Notes: generated by a model from the sequence alone, not told the origin. A DNA stretch of 64,000 nt from Mycolicibacterium hippocampi (GCF_010723735.1 NZ_BLLB01000002.1:868001-932000), one strand, 5' to 3'; positions 1-9,044 are shown, numbered from the stretch's first letter. Numbers and translations are program-made.

Positions 1-141
1 GATGCTGGTGACCAGCAGCATCAGCAGAAACTTGGACTGGATGCTGATCCGCGAGAGCACCTTGCCGAGGTGGCGGGGCAGCTCCACCGGGTAGGCAGCC
101 TCGGGGTCGACACCTTTGGTCTTGAATCGCCGCGTGGTCAT
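1..141 (-). CDS. N-terminus of a membrane protein, possibly adenylate/guanylate cyclase (partial)
   Basis: The gene runs off the window's left edge; the first 47 codons are visible from ATG at 141. A basic N-terminus (MTTRRFKTKG) and a short soluble stretch lead into the start of a transmembrane helix (ISIQSKFLLMLLVTSI). That segment resembles the first helix of mycobacterial membrane sensors that carry a HAMP and a class III nucleotide cyclase domain, but no catalytic part is in view. It lies 67 bases downstream of espK on the same strand, so it may be co-transcribed with the ESX-1 genes. The cyclase call is a guess from the helix alone; the membrane-protein call is firmer. Confidence 0.5.
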   Translation of the reverse strand, partial: MTTRRFKTKGVDPEAAYPVELPRHLGKVLSRISIQSKFLLMLLVTSI

Positions 142-208
142 CGGCACATGACACTATCCTGCTGCGGCTGCCTCCCGATGGCACTTTGGCCGGGGGAGAC
201 CCATCTCA

Positions 209-2392
209 TCAAACCGACGCGTCGGTGTGGATCGCGTCAGCGACGAGCACCGCGAGGTGCTGCCAGTACACCCAATCGGCGATGGTTCGCCGTTGGGAGG
301 CTGGCTCGGCAGCGGTATGGGCGCGGTGCAGAGCCAACTCTTGGGCGTGGTTAGCGTAGGTGATGAACGCCTCGAGGTGTGCCACACCGCGGTGGGGGCT
401 GGTGCTCATCAGAGGTTTGGCCACCTCGAACCACAACATGGCGGACTCATCTGCGGGGCTTGTGGTGTCGGCCGGTGCGGGTGGCAGCAGCTCGGTGAGG
501 CCGAGATCGCTGACGGCAGCCAACCGTTCGGCAGCTGCTGGCGCGATGACTTCTAACCGGTTGCGGCCCTGCATCTTCCCGTCGTCGGGGATGTCATCCT
601 GGGTGAGAATGATCTTCGCGACGCCGGGATCGAAGTGAGCGAACTGCTCCTCGGTGGCAACCACCGCGCGCAGCTTGGTGTCGTGGTGCTGGGCCCAGCC
701 CTGGACCGCCAGGATCGGGTAGGTCGCCCACTTGGCGCGTTCGGCCAGCGGGATGGCTTCGTCCGCCGTGGCCATCCGCACCTGCTCGGGGAGGTTCACC
801 CCGTCGGGGATGTAGGCCAGGCCGTAGCTGTTGGCGACCACGATCGTGCCGTCCATGGTGACCGCGGTGACCCAGAAGAAGCCGAAGTCCATCACCCCGA
901 CGTTGAGGGCGGCGCCGATATGGCGGGCCCGCTGGACCGGGTTCGCGCCGTGGCTGCTGCGCCGTAGCGCGCCGGCGGTGGCGGCCGACTGGATCGCATC
1001 ACGCTCGGCGCGGGCGGTGGAGACCGGTACGGGCGCGGGTGCTGCGGAAGCGCCGCTGGCTGCCGACATGGGGGCGACGCCGGGGCCGGTCGCGGCCGCC
1101 GGCGCGACACTGGGTGCCCCGGGGGCGGGCGGTCCGGGTGGGGCCGGCGTGGTCGGGGGCCCCAGCGGCATCGGCGGGGCCGGGCTCCCACCGCCGGTGG
1201 GTGTGGGGCCGACCGGCGCGGCACCAGCGCCGCCGCCGGACATACCGCCTCCGCCGGCCGCGCCGGATGAGGCACCGCCGCCGGGCGGAGGCGCTGCTGC
1301 GGCAGCCTGGTTGGTGGGCGCCGGTGCCGGGGCGGGTGACGTCGCCGGCGCGGACGACGCCAGCGGGGGCTGGCTCGTCATCGGCTGCAGCGGGGTAGTT
1401 GCCCTTGCGGATTTGGCCGTATCGGCGGGGGTGGCGGTGGTCGGATTCGCGGCGCCCGCGCCGGTTGGGGAAGAGGTGCTCGGTGAGCCCGATGTGGAAG
1501 GACTGGCAGGACTGGAAGTCGATGGCGACGACGGGGAGCCCGCGCCGCCCGACGATGAACCGGATGTACTCATCGGACTAGATGGCGAGGACGGGCCGCC
1601 CGACGGACTCGAAGTGGTGAGCCCTCCAGAGCCGTGGGCGCTGCCAGCTTCCGCAACTGAGGGACTCTGAGGACTAACGCCCGGTTGTGTTACCGGGGGC
1701 GAAGGGGTGCCCTGGTCGGGAAACCTCTCTAAGGCCGCGGGAGGCGCCGAACTCGCGGGCGCGGGTGCGGGTGTCCGCGGTATAGAAGAAGCTTGGCGTC
1801 TTACGGTTTGAATGGGAGGCGTGGCGGGGCCGGGCTGAACGGGTGTCTGTGGCTCGGAAGATGTGACCGGCGGTATTGCGCCGCTGGGTGCAGTCCACGA
1901 GTCAAAAGCAGGGACCTGTGTGCTCCCAGCTACGACATCGGCAGTATTTACAGCATTCTGCGAAAGAACATAGCCGCGCACGAGCTCTTCTTTCGCCTCT
2001 GAGTCCAACTCCGGCAAGCTCCGGATCGTACGGATCATTTCCTGCGCGTTTTGGAGGTTTCCGTTTACAACGGATTTAACTCCGCTGACTAGCTCGGCTA
2101 GCATGTTGTAGTACGCATAGGCCTTGCCGAGATGTGCTTCTAGAATTGACATCTCAGCGAGACGCTGCTTTACAGAAGAATCTCCAGCGTCGGCACCACC
2201 GCCGGACCAAACACCTCCTTCGAAGATGGCGCCGCTCTGTTGCTGCCACTTTTCTAGTACTGCATGTACCTGGTTCCGGAGATCCAAAAGGTTCTGGCCG
2301 CGCGAGGACAAGGTGGCCTCATCGATTTCCGGCCACCCATTGGGGTGGGTCATTTCTTCGATGTATTCGCCCGAGATCTTGTCGATGCCCAT
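209..2392 (-). CDS. espK: ESX-1 secretion-associated protein EspK
   Basis: EspK is thought to help deliver EspB to the ESX-1 type VII secretion machine. The 727-residue product has the expected three parts: a helical N-terminal domain (about 1-165), a long Pro/Ala/Gly/Ser-rich linker (about 170-475), and a C-terminal region matching the DUF5632/DUF5631 module of Rv3879c (about 480-727, with GVMDFGFFWVTAV near its start). The length is close to the 729 residues remembered for M. tuberculosis EspK. The reading frame is open upstream to 2437, but ATG at 2392 (MGIDKISGEY) is preferred because it sits 4 bases after the stop of the upstream gene. It is the distal recognised gene of a minus-strand series running from mycP1. 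Confidence 0.85.
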   Translation of the reverse strand: MGIDKISGEYIEEMTHPNGWPEIDEATLSSRGQNLLDLRNQVHAVLEKWQQQSGAIFEGGVWSGGGADAGDSSVKQRLAEMSILEAHLGKAYAYYNMLAELVSGVKSVVNGNLQNAQEMIRTIRSLPELDSEAKEELVRGYVLSQNAVNTADVVAGSTQVPAFDSWTAPSGAIPPVTSSEPQTPVQPGPATPPIQTVRRQASSIPRTPAPAPASSAPPAALERFPDQGTPSPPVTQPGVSPQSPSVAEAGSAHGSGGLTTSSPSGGPSSPSSPMSTSGSSSGGAGSPSSPSTSSPASPSTSGSPSTSSPTGAGAANPTTATPADTAKSARATTPLQPMTSQPPLASSAPATSPAPAPAPTNQAAAAAPPPGGGASSGAAGGGGMSGGGAGAAPVGPTPTGGGSPAPPMPLGPPTTPAPPGPPAPGAPSVAPAAATGPGVAPMSAASGASAAPAPVPVSTARAERDAIQSAATAGALRRSSHGANPVQRARHIGAALNVGVMDFGFFWVTAVTMDGTIVVANSYGLAYIPDGVNLPEQVRMATADEAIPLAERAKWATYPILAVQGWAQHHDTKLRAVVATEEQFAHFDPGVAKIILTQDDIPDDGKMQGRNRLEVIAPAAAERLAAVSDLGLTELLPPAPADTTSPADESAMLWFEVAKPLMSTSPHRGVAHLEAFITYANHAQELALHRAHTAAEPASQRRTIADWVYWQHLAVLVADAIHTDASV

Positions 2393-2396
2393 ATTG

Positions 2397-3512
2397 CTAA
2401 CCCTTGGCTGCTTGGCACGCTTGCTCGACCGCCACAACCAATTCCGACGCGGTGCTGTTCAGGTAGTTGTCGGCAGGTGTATAGCTCGGTATTGCCTGTA
2501 CGTATGCTCGCTGGTACTGAGCGGCTAAGGATGCGAAGTCGTTCAGTGTCGGATTCTGGCTAATCGCGCCGAGATTCTGCAGTTGACCGGCATTGGTCTG
2601 AAGAATCGCCGTAATACTTGTGAAAAGGTCCTCCTGTTCTGTCGACCATTGACTTGCCGGCAGGTTTGGATCGACCGCTTCGGCCCACCGATCCGTATCG
2701 GCGTTGAACCGCTCCGATGTAGAAGCCCATTCATTGCAAACGTTCGATGGCTGTTCCATGAAGCGCCGAGGTTCAGCGGGGTCACCCGCCCTAGCAACTG
2801 ATATTGGAGGGACGCCTGGGCTGACAAGAGGACTGCGTGCAGCTGCCGAACCATAAGTAATCGCAGCACAAATCCATACGATCGCGCCCGACGTGCTATT
2901 TGCAACAAGGGCGATCGAATCGTGCGCGGAGGTGTACGTAGCGAGGCTGTCGGAGTAGGCACGCCAATATGCGATGGACTGTTCGTACAGTTCGCGCATT
3001 ACACGGTGCGGTGTGAGCTTGGCCAAGGCCACTGTTTGGTCGGCCGCGTTTATCATTGCGCGACCGACCTCCTCGTACTGCGACCGTTGTTGCGGTGTCC
3101 AGTCGGAGGAAGGAATTGTTGGATCCCGCTTGGCCCAGCCGTTCTGCTGTTTCTCGGATAGTGTGCGCGCAACCGGTTCCCATGCCGCACATGTCGGATC
3201 CTCTGTGATGATTCCGACCGGACCCCGATCGTCAGCACTCGCAATGTCTGACGTATTAACGGACTCGCTTGGCGGCGGTGATGCAATCGGCGAGTTTGAT
3301 CCGTTCGACCCGTCGCGGGTGAGCAGCAAGGTCGTCGTAACCGTGACGACGACAACCACCAGCAGCGCGAGTCCGCCGAGAATCCACTTGGAGCGATTGC
3401 TGCTGTTCTGAGGCGGTGGGCCCCACGGTGGCGGCGGGGGCCCCCAGCGTCTTGGTGCTTGTGGCGGCTGGGGTGGCCAAGGTCCGGAAGGCGGTGTGGT
3501 CACGTGCGGCAC
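2397..3512 (-). CDS. Proline-rich single-pass membrane protein of unknown function
   Basis: Not a named ESX component. The 371-residue product has a Pro-rich cytoplasmic N-terminus (about 1-40, GPPPPPWGPPP), one transmembrane helix (about 43-66, ILGGLALLVVVVVTVTTTLL), and a helical extracytoplasmic domain with scattered cysteines (about 75-371). The topology resembles mycobacterial proteins coded near ESX loci or next to Ser/Thr kinases. The stop is 4 bases before espK, so the two are probably translated from one message. The first in-frame start is GTG at 3512; GTG at 3503 also fits and would overlap the stop of a tiny upstream reading frame. Likely role: envelope-anchored accessory to ESX-1 (inference). 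Confidence 0.7.
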   Translation of the reverse strand: MPHVTTPPSGPWPPQPPQAPRRWGPPPPPWGPPPQNSSNRSKWILGGLALLVVVVVTVTTTLLLTRDGSNGSNSPIASPPPSESVNTSDIASADDRGPVGIITEDPTCAAWEPVARTLSEKQQNGWAKRDPTIPSSDWTPQQRSQYEEVGRAMINAADQTVALAKLTPHRVMRELYEQSIAYWRAYSDSLATYTSAHDSIALVANSTSGAIVWICAAITYGSAAARSPLVSPGVPPISVARAGDPAEPRRFMEQPSNVCNEWASTSERFNADTDRWAEAVDPNLPASQWSTEQEDLFTSITAILQTNAGQLQNLGAISQNPTLNDFASLAAQYQRAYVQAIPSYTPADNYLNSTASELVVAVEQACQAAKG

Positions 3513-3532
3513 TTCCGATCGTGCCTAGTCAT
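3500..3532 (-). CDS. Possible 10-codon upstream reading frame
   Basis: ATG at 3532 is preceded by a strong ribosome-binding site (GGAGG, 3540-3544 on minus, 7-base spacing). It encodes MTRHDRKCRT and stops in TGA at 3500-3502, overlapping GTG at 3503, an alternative start of the 371-residue membrane protein in another frame. The better ribosome-binding site serves this short frame rather than the main gene, so translational coupling is possible. It could be a chance frame. Confidence 0.25.
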   Translation of the reverse strand: MTRHDRKCRT

Positions 3533-3643
3533 CCCCATTCCTCCCAGGTCAACACGACCCGTCGCGGGGTCGATCGTGATGCCGACCTAACTAGCTTACG
3601 AGAGGTCGGGGAGTGGCCATGCCGCTGATTTCCGTCGCAGCCA

Positions 3644-3916
3644 TTAACCTCCCACTCCTGAACCGATGCCAGCACCGACCAGGAACGTCACGATCGTCAG
3701 CGGGATCACGGCCAGCGACACCACCAGACCCGTGCCGAACCGTCTCACCGCGCCCGATGCGAGCATCAGCGGGAAACCGACGATGACGAGTGCTCCGAAA
3801 CCAACGCCGACCTCGATGAGCCGCAGCATGATCAGCGTCAGGTAGGTAGTTCCCAGCAGGACACCCAATAGGCCGGCCGGCCCGAAGAACTCGCCGAATT
3901 TGATGTCCCGGTTCAT
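3644..3916 (-). CDS. Small membrane protein of unknown function (90 aa)
   Basis: The product is almost entirely hydrophobic, with about three transmembrane segments (roughly 12-32, 37-56 and 64-86) separated by short charged loops. ATG at 3916 overlaps the TGA of the preceding gene as ATGA, so translation is coupled. The same frame is open back to 4225, but the overlapping start and the hydrophobic neighbour in the other frame argue for this shorter form. It belongs to the run of membrane genes placed between espL and espK. No family recognised. Confidence 0.65.
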   Translation of the reverse strand: MNRDIKFGEFFGPAGLLGVLLGTTYLTLIMLRLIEVGVGFGALVIVGFPLMLASGAVRRFGTGLVVSLAVIPLTIVTFLVGAGIGSGVGG

Positions 3917-4212
3917 ATCGTTACAGCCGACGCGAGGAGTATGAAAACCGCGGCGACGGCACCCGCGACCGCCGCGCCGGTCGTCCAAGAAGAAGACCGG
4001 CGCGCCAGCCAGACCGACCCCAGCACAAGCACGAGTTCCACTATGACCACAGGGATAACCGTGAAGCCCAGCAGGCGTGCACCGCTTCCCTCGAAGGCCA
4101 TCTTCGTCGGCAACAGCAGAAGCAGGGCCGCCGAAAGCAGGATCGGCACCCCCCAATGTGGCTGCGGCCCAAAACGGTGTGTCTTGTCGTTGCCACCACT
4201 GCACCTGATCAC
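3913..4212 (-). CDS. Small membrane protein of unknown function (99 aa)
   Basis: Three hydrophobic segments are visible (about 20-36, 46-70 and 77-97) after a short polar N-terminus (MIRCSGGNDKTHRFG). It overlaps the next small membrane gene by four bases (ATGA). The two are probably partners in one complex or a split gene family. It starts about 150 bases after the espL stop. ATG at 4212 gives the full three-segment protein; an internal Met at codon 38 would lose the first segment. No family recognised. Confidence 0.6.
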   Translation of the reverse strand: MIRCSGGNDKTHRFGPQPHWGVPILLSAALLLLLPTKMAFEGSGARLLGFTVIPVVIVELVLVLGSVWLARRSSSWTTGAAVAGAVAAVFILLASAVTI

Positions 4213-4363
4213 TTCGAGAATTCACTCAGGCGCTCCCAAAGAACCACGAGTCTTGTCGGTCGGTCCGAAATCGGTGGGGTATTGGGGTCGAGACGCAGCA
4301 GAACGGGTGACGCGGTCGGGTCGCGACACCTGCACCAGCGATACCGTCGATCCCATGCGGCCG

Positions 4364-4708
4364 CTATTCAGGCCGTTGCTCGGACACCTCCGCAGTGATC
4401 TCCGCGACCACCGCGTCGAGCCGCTCGCGATCGACGTCGATCGCGGCGCTCGCCTCGGCGCTGGCCTTCTGCAGCGCTTCGTTCACCCGCTGCTCGACTG
4501 TCTCCGCCCCCAGCCGCAACAGGCCGTCCTGGATGTACACATCCTTGAGCCAGTGGTGACCGTTCAGCGTCACCTCGACGGTCTCGGTGTCATCGGTGGC
4601 GGTGAAGGAATCGTTGGCCATCTTGTCGAGCTGCTCGTCCATCAAGGACTGCAGTCGCCGCGCCTGCCGCAGCACGGCGGCGACCTCGGGATGCATGTCG
4701 TCCGTCAC
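4364..4708 (-). CDS. espL: ESX-1 secretion-associated protein EspL (YbaB-like)
   Basis: This 114-residue protein matches EspL (Rv3880c), a small YbaB/EbfC-fold protein needed for stability and secretion of ESX-1 substrates in pathogenic mycobacteria. The N-terminal helix (MDEQLDKMA region), the central beta hairpin (VEVTLNGHHWLKDVYI) and the long acidic C-terminal helix are typical of the fold. The start is GTG at 4708, overlapping the espB stop as GTGA. Position directly after espB is as in M. tuberculosis. Related YbaB proteins bind DNA, but EspL is thought to act as a chaperone-like factor. Confidence 0.88.
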   Translation of the reverse strand: MTDDMHPEVAAVLRQARRLQSLMDEQLDKMANDSFTATDDTETVEVTLNGHHWLKDVYIQDGLLRLGAETVEQRVNEALQKASAEASAAIDVDRERLDAVVAEITAEVSEQRPE

Positions 4709-6303
4709 TGCGATTCCTTCTTGGTGTCGTCGGGAGTTCCTCGGCGCCGAACCCGATTGCCGATGACGGCCTCAGTCCACGGCCGCTCCTCGGTGTAGAG
4801 CTCCTCGTCCTGGGAAAGCTGAGGGTTGCGCTTCTTCTCGCCGGTGTTCCCGCCCTGGCCGGCGCCCATCATCGGCGCCATACCTCCCATGCCGCCAGCC
4901 ATTCCGCCGCCTGCCGCCCCACCACCTGCGGCTGCCGCCGGCGTCGTGGGAACCACCACCGGAGTCGGTCCCACCGTCTCGGCGCTGACCGCCGGCTGCA
5001 TGGGTGCGCTGGGTACTCCGCCGCCGCCCCCCGCGCCCGAGCCGCCGCTGGCTGCAGCGGGACGCAGGCTCGGGTCTGTGGGCAGCTTCGGGTCGCCTTT
5101 GGCCCCCGGCATTGCCCCACCCGGTTGACCCGCGCCGGGGGATCCGCCGCCCGGAGACCCGCCCGGCGGGCCCCCACTCGGTGCTCCGCCGCCCTGCTGC
5201 CCACCCTGCGAGGCGCCTTGCTGCGCTCCCTCGGATGCCTGCTCCGTCGCCGACATCGGTGACACTGCCGGTTGTTCGGTGGGCGGTGCCCCTTCCGACG
5301 ACTGAAGCCCACCGCGTGCCTGCTGGGCACCGATGCGCTCGTCACCGGGTTCTCTGGCCGGTACGCCCCGGCCACGTGGATCGCCGTTGCCGGTGACCGG
5401 CATGGCGGGCGCCGTGGAGTTCGGCCGAGGCTCCGGCGGCGGAACCTGTGTGGGATTGCCGCTGGCGACGTATGTTTCGCGAACCGCCTCCGACTGATGC
5501 TGAAGCTGCTCCATCTTCAGGCTGAGAGTGCGGGCCGCGCTACCGCCGGCGGCGATGGCTGCGGGCATCTGGGCTTCCAGCGACTCGTACTCCACCCGAA
5601 TCGGCTCGTGCGTCGAGCGGGCGGTCTCGTGGGCGGCGGCCAGCGTATTCGCCTGCGCGGCGAGTTGCTCCCACTTGCCGGCCAGTTCGACCAGCCAACC
5701 CCCGAACCGTTGAAACTTCGTGTAAGCCGCATCAGCCGCGGCGCCTTCCCAGTTCTCGATCTTGATCTGGAACGGTTGCGCTGCTCCGAGAAGCGTTGTC
5801 GCATTGGCCGACCATGCTGTGGCCGCGGCCCGCAGGGAGGCGGCGTGATCGCCACCGTTGAGCAGCATATCGGCCCGCTTGACGTCGACGAACCCGTCCT
5901 GGTCGGCTGTCACGGGTCGAAACGGAGCCATCGGAACGGGGGCGGTCGGCTCGGGCACACTGTTGGATCCGACCGGGACGGGGGGCGGCGGTGCAGGCGG
6001 CGGTCCACCCGCGATCGTGGCGTCGATACTGGCTTTTGCTGTCTCGTCGACGCGCCGGTACGCGCTCCCGACCAGTCGGAGGGTGTCGGCCAGTCGGCGG
6101 CTCTCCTCGATGCCGTACTTCTGGTAATCGGCAAGCGCCGCAGCGTTGTTGGAGAGGTTGGTCACCGCAGTAGAGGAAGCCTGTAGCGAGTCCGGGCGGC
6201 TCAGTGACACCTCGCCAGGATCAGCACCCCACGGGATGTCATCGACGATGCGTGCCTTACGGTCCAGATCGTCTGGGTCGACCTTGACTTCGTCCCCCGC
6301 CAT
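4705..6303 (-). CDS. espB: ESX-1 secreted protein EspB
   Basis: EspB is an ESX-1 substrate whose N-terminal PE/PPE-like helical domain forms heptameric rings and whose C-terminus is trimmed by MycP1. The 532-residue product keeps the bipartite secretion signature: YRRVD (YxxxD, Tyr82-Asp86) and WEG (Trp185-Gly187). The helical part spans about 1-290. After it comes a low-complexity Gly/Pro/Ala/Gln tail, longer than in M. tuberculosis (460 residues), ending in a charged C-terminus. Its ATG follows the eccE1 stop with no gap (TAA then ATG), so the genes are co-translated. Gene order mycP1-eccE1-espB-espL is conserved. Confidence 0.9.
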   Translation of the reverse strand: MAGDEVKVDPDDLDRKARIVDDIPWGADPGEVSLSRPDSLQASSTAVTNLSNNAAALADYQKYGIEESRRLADTLRLVGSAYRRVDETAKASIDATIAGGPPPAPPPPVPVGSNSVPEPTAPVPMAPFRPVTADQDGFVDVKRADMLLNGGDHAASLRAAATAWSANATTLLGAAQPFQIKIENWEGAAADAAYTKFQRFGGWLVELAGKWEQLAAQANTLAAAHETARSTHEPIRVEYESLEAQMPAAIAAGGSAARTLSLKMEQLQHQSEAVRETYVASGNPTQVPPPEPRPNSTAPAMPVTGNGDPRGRGVPAREPGDERIGAQQARGGLQSSEGAPPTEQPAVSPMSATEQASEGAQQGASQGGQQGGGAPSGGPPGGSPGGGSPGAGQPGGAMPGAKGDPKLPTDPSLRPAAASGGSGAGGGGGVPSAPMQPAVSAETVGPTPVVVPTTPAAAAGGGAAGGGMAGGMGGMAPMMGAGQGGNTGEKKRNPQLSQDEELYTEERPWTEAVIGNRVRRRGTPDDTKKESQ

Positions 6304-7701
6304 TTACCCCTCCAGAACCATCTGGTAGCGACTCTCCTCGCGCGGGTTGATCAATCGGATGGGTAGCTGCTTGTGCCGCGGAGTGTCGATGAAGTTGTTG
6401 CGCAGCATCACTCGGCCGATTCCCGGATGGGTTCCCAGGTAGGTTGTGGCGTTCGGCCAGGCGACTTTGGCTTCCGGGCCGATACGTGCGTTGATGTAGC
6501 CGGCGAACTCCCGGAACTGCGGGTCCAGGGTGATGACTGCACCCGCTGCGGCCGAGCGCACGACGAACTGGGTGAACAACCGGGCATCGCCGAGGTTGAT
6601 GCTGGCGTCGACGTCATCGAACGGCATGTACACCGGATAGCGGTCGGCGGTCTCACCCACCAGCACTCCCGCCGACCCGATCGGCAGCTCGTAATGGCGG
6701 TCGGTGACCGGACTCTCGCCCAGCAGGGCAGCCCGCTGCCCACCGTAGAGACATGAGAATCCCCGCGGCGTGGACGGCTGTGCGAGCGTGGTCAACAGCA
6801 CGGTGGTGGTCGGGGCGACGCCGGGAGCGATGCGCACCCGTGTCAGCGTGTGGTCCGCCCTCGCTGACCACCAGGTGTCGGGCCCGCCCGCCGCGGTGTA
6901 GGCGGCGGTGAACGTGCTGCGGCCCTTGATCATCGACCAGGTTTCGCGCTCGAAGCTGATCTCGGTGGCCCTGTCGTAGTCGTCGAAGCTGCGCGCGGGT
7001 CGGGCGTCGATACCATTGCTGGCCAAGTGATCTGCGATCCGCGTCGTCGACGCAACCAGATACTGCGCCAGGCCCGAGACCCCGCTGTCGCGGCGCAACG
7101 CCGACTTTCGGGTGGTCTCGGGATCGGCGCGCAGCAACAACCACGTTCGCCGGTTCGCCGGCGCCGGGTAGGGGCCGACCACCTGCTCGTAGAGTGCCAC
7201 GAGCGCCGCGGGCGCGGTCTTGCCGACGCGGTATCCCGCCGACACCATGTCGGCTTCCAGGTCCGGGCAGAAGCCGGTCAGCAGGTCCTCGACCAACCGG
7301 GTGTGGACGACATCGTCGGTGAACGCCTCACCGTTGACGATCACCGTCGGGGTGAACGGGCGGGGGGCCAGCTCGATCGCCGACACCATGTGGTCGCCTT
7401 GCCAGCGCACCGCGACATGGTCACCCGGCATCACGGTCGCGCCGACCGCTGGTTCGGATGGCGGCGCCGGGGGCTGCCGGTGCCGTCGTCGCCATGCGAA
7501 GAGAGCGGCGACCCACCCCGTGGCCCGGCGACCGCGCACCGTCAGCACCGACGCGAGCCCGATCAGAACGCCCAGCGTGATGCCCAACCACAGCATGTCG
7601 AGTTCGGAGAACAGTAGGACGCACCCCGGGATCAGCGCCGCCGCCCAGAGCGCGTGGCCGGTGGTGAACCGCAGCCCGAACACCGAGAGGAACTTGGTCA
7701 T
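6304..7701 (-). CDS. eccE1: ESX-1 type VII secretion protein EccE1
   Basis: EccE is a membrane component at the periphery of the type VII secretion complex, contacting the EccB/C/D core. The 465-residue product has two N-terminal transmembrane helices (about 10-54) followed by a large cytosolic domain. ATG at 7701 (MTKFLSVFGLRF) overlaps the mycP1 TGA as ATGA and gives the normal EccE N-terminus; the frame is open to 7875, but that extension is antisense-like and Arg-rich. The length matches the family. Position between mycP1 and espB is that of Rv3882c. Confidence 0.9.
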   Translation of the reverse strand: MTKFLSVFGLRFTTGHALWAAALIPGCVLLFSELDMLWLGITLGVLIGLASVLTVRGRRATGWVAALFAWRRRHRQPPAPPSEPAVGATVMPGDHVAVRWQGDHMVSAIELAPRPFTPTVIVNGEAFTDDVVHTRLVEDLLTGFCPDLEADMVSAGYRVGKTAPAALVALYEQVVGPYPAPANRRTWLLLRADPETTRKSALRRDSGVSGLAQYLVASTTRIADHLASNGIDARPARSFDDYDRATEISFERETWSMIKGRSTFTAAYTAAGGPDTWWSARADHTLTRVRIAPGVAPTTTVLLTTLAQPSTPRGFSCLYGGQRAALLGESPVTDRHYELPIGSAGVLVGETADRYPVYMPFDDVDASINLGDARLFTQFVVRSAAAGAVITLDPQFREFAGYINARIGPEAKVAWPNATTYLGTHPGIGRVMLRNNFIDTPRHKQLPIRLINPREESRYQMVLEG

Positions 7702-9044
7702 CGGCGCCTCAGCGCCCGTCTGGCCAGCGCCCCGATACCGAGCAGCGCCGCGAGGCTGGTACCGACGACGACCACCCCGGTGATCGGCGCGCGGTCGGGA
7801 GGCGGAATGTGCACCGGCGCGGGAATCTCCTTGACCGTGTAGGGGATGTCCGCCGGTCCGGCCGGGACGTCCCACGTCAGCGCGGCGACCGGATCGATGA
7901 CACCGGCGCCGACGACGTTGTCCACGCCGCCGCCCGGATGTCGGGCGGTCGCGGTGATCCGGTTGATGATCTGTGCCGGCGTCAGGTCGGGGAAGCGCTG
8001 TTTGAGCAGCGCCGCCAGCCCCGACACGTACGCCGCGGAGAACGACGTGCCGCTGATCGGGATGGGGCCGTCCTCACCCTGCAGCGCGTTGACGGGGTTG
8101 CCGTCGTAACCCAACGCCACCAGGTTCTCGCCCGGTGCGGCGGCCCCGACCCAGGGTCCGTGCATGGAGAACCCGCTGGGTTGCCCGTTGGGGGCGATGC
8201 TGCCCACCGTCAGCACCAGTGGCGAGTACCAGGCCGGAGAGACGATGGTCTGCACCTCCTGCCAGCCGCGTGGGTCGGCGGGCACGGCCGGGTCCGGCGG
8301 GGGGTTCTGGGTGCAGTCCCCGCCTGAATTGCCTGCGGCGACAACGATCGTTGTGCCCTTGACGTTGACGGCGTAGTGAACCGCGGCACCGACGACCCGT
8401 TCGTCGATCCGGCGGGTCACCTTGTAGCACGCGGCCTCGCTGATGTTGATGACCTGCGCGCCGATGTTGGCGGCGTGCACGATCGCCCGGGCCAGGCTGC
8501 GCAGCGAGCCCGCGGTCTGCGTGGCGTTGGGGTCGTTCGGGTCGTTGCGGGCGCCCACCGGCGAGAAGCTGTCCGATGTCTGCCGCAACGACAGGATCCG
8601 GGCATCGGGTGCCACCCCGATGAACGCATCTGTCGGAGCCGGTCGTCCGGCGATGACGGCCGCGGTGAGGGTGCCGTGTGCGTCGCAGTCGGACATTCCG
8701 TCGCCGGCCTGGTCGACGAAGTCGCCGCCGGGCTCGGCCGGGACTCGAGGCGAACCGTTCACCCCGGTGTCGATCACCGCCACAGTTACTCCGGCACCCG
8801 TTGCGAACTTCTGCGCGTCGGCCAGCCTGAGGTAGTCATTGGGCCACGGCCTGTCGGCGAAGTTCGAGTTCGGGAACTCCGTCGGTGCCGCACAGATGCG
8901 GCGCTGCTCCATCGGCTGGTCCGGCCCGGTTTCATCCGGTGGGATCGCTGCGGGGTCGATGACCGGGGGTTCGATCGCCCCGACCGGGGGCGCCGTCAGG
9001 AGCACCAGGATCAGTGCCGAAAGAAGCGCACCTAACCGGCGCAC
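7698..9044 (-). CDS. mycP1: ESX-1 mycosin (subtilisin-like serine protease) MycP1
   Basis: MycP1 is a membrane-anchored subtilase that is needed for secretion through ESX-1 and cleaves EspB. The 448-residue product has a signal peptide (about 1-23), the catalytic triad Asp92 (AVIDTGV), His123 (DAHGT) and Ser334 (SGTSFSA), the oxyanion Asn239 (AAGNS), and a C-terminal transmembrane helix (about 421-440) with a basic tail. These positions are within two residues of the M. tuberculosis enzyme. It heads the minus-strand ESX-1 tail operon and overlaps eccE1 by four bases. About 250 bases lie upstream before ptsH, holding a palindromic repeat. Confidence 0.93.
   Translation of the reverse strand: MRRLGALLSALILVLLTAPPVGAIEPPVIDPAAIPPDETGPDQPMEQRRICAAPTEFPNSNFADRPWPNDYLRLADAQKFATGAGVTVAVIDTGVNGSPRVPAEPGGDFVDQAGDGMSDCDAHGTLTAAVIAGRPAPTDAFIGVAPDARILSLRQTSDSFSPVGARNDPNDPNATQTAGSLRSLARAIVHAANIGAQVINISEAACYKVTRRIDERVVGAAVHYAVNVKGTTIVVAAGNSGGDCTQNPPPDPAVPADPRGWQEVQTIVSPAWYSPLVLTVGSIAPNGQPSGFSMHGPWVGAAAPGENLVALGYDGNPVNALQGEDGPIPISGTSFSAAYVSGLAALLKQRFPDLTPAQIINRITATARHPGGGVDNVVGAGVIDPVAALTWDVPAGPADIPYTVKEIPAPVHIPPPDRAPITGVVVVGTSLAALLGIGALARRALRRR

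Noticed and set aside
831..1670. Long plus-strand Gly/Pro/Ala-rich open frame
   Set aside because: It lies antisense to the low-complexity linker of espK and mirrors its repeats; no start signal or domain.
3917..4225. Longer 193-codon version of the small membrane protein starting at 4225
   Set aside because: Its N-terminal half is the shadow of the upstream small membrane gene, and the ATGA overlap supports the shorter start at 3916.
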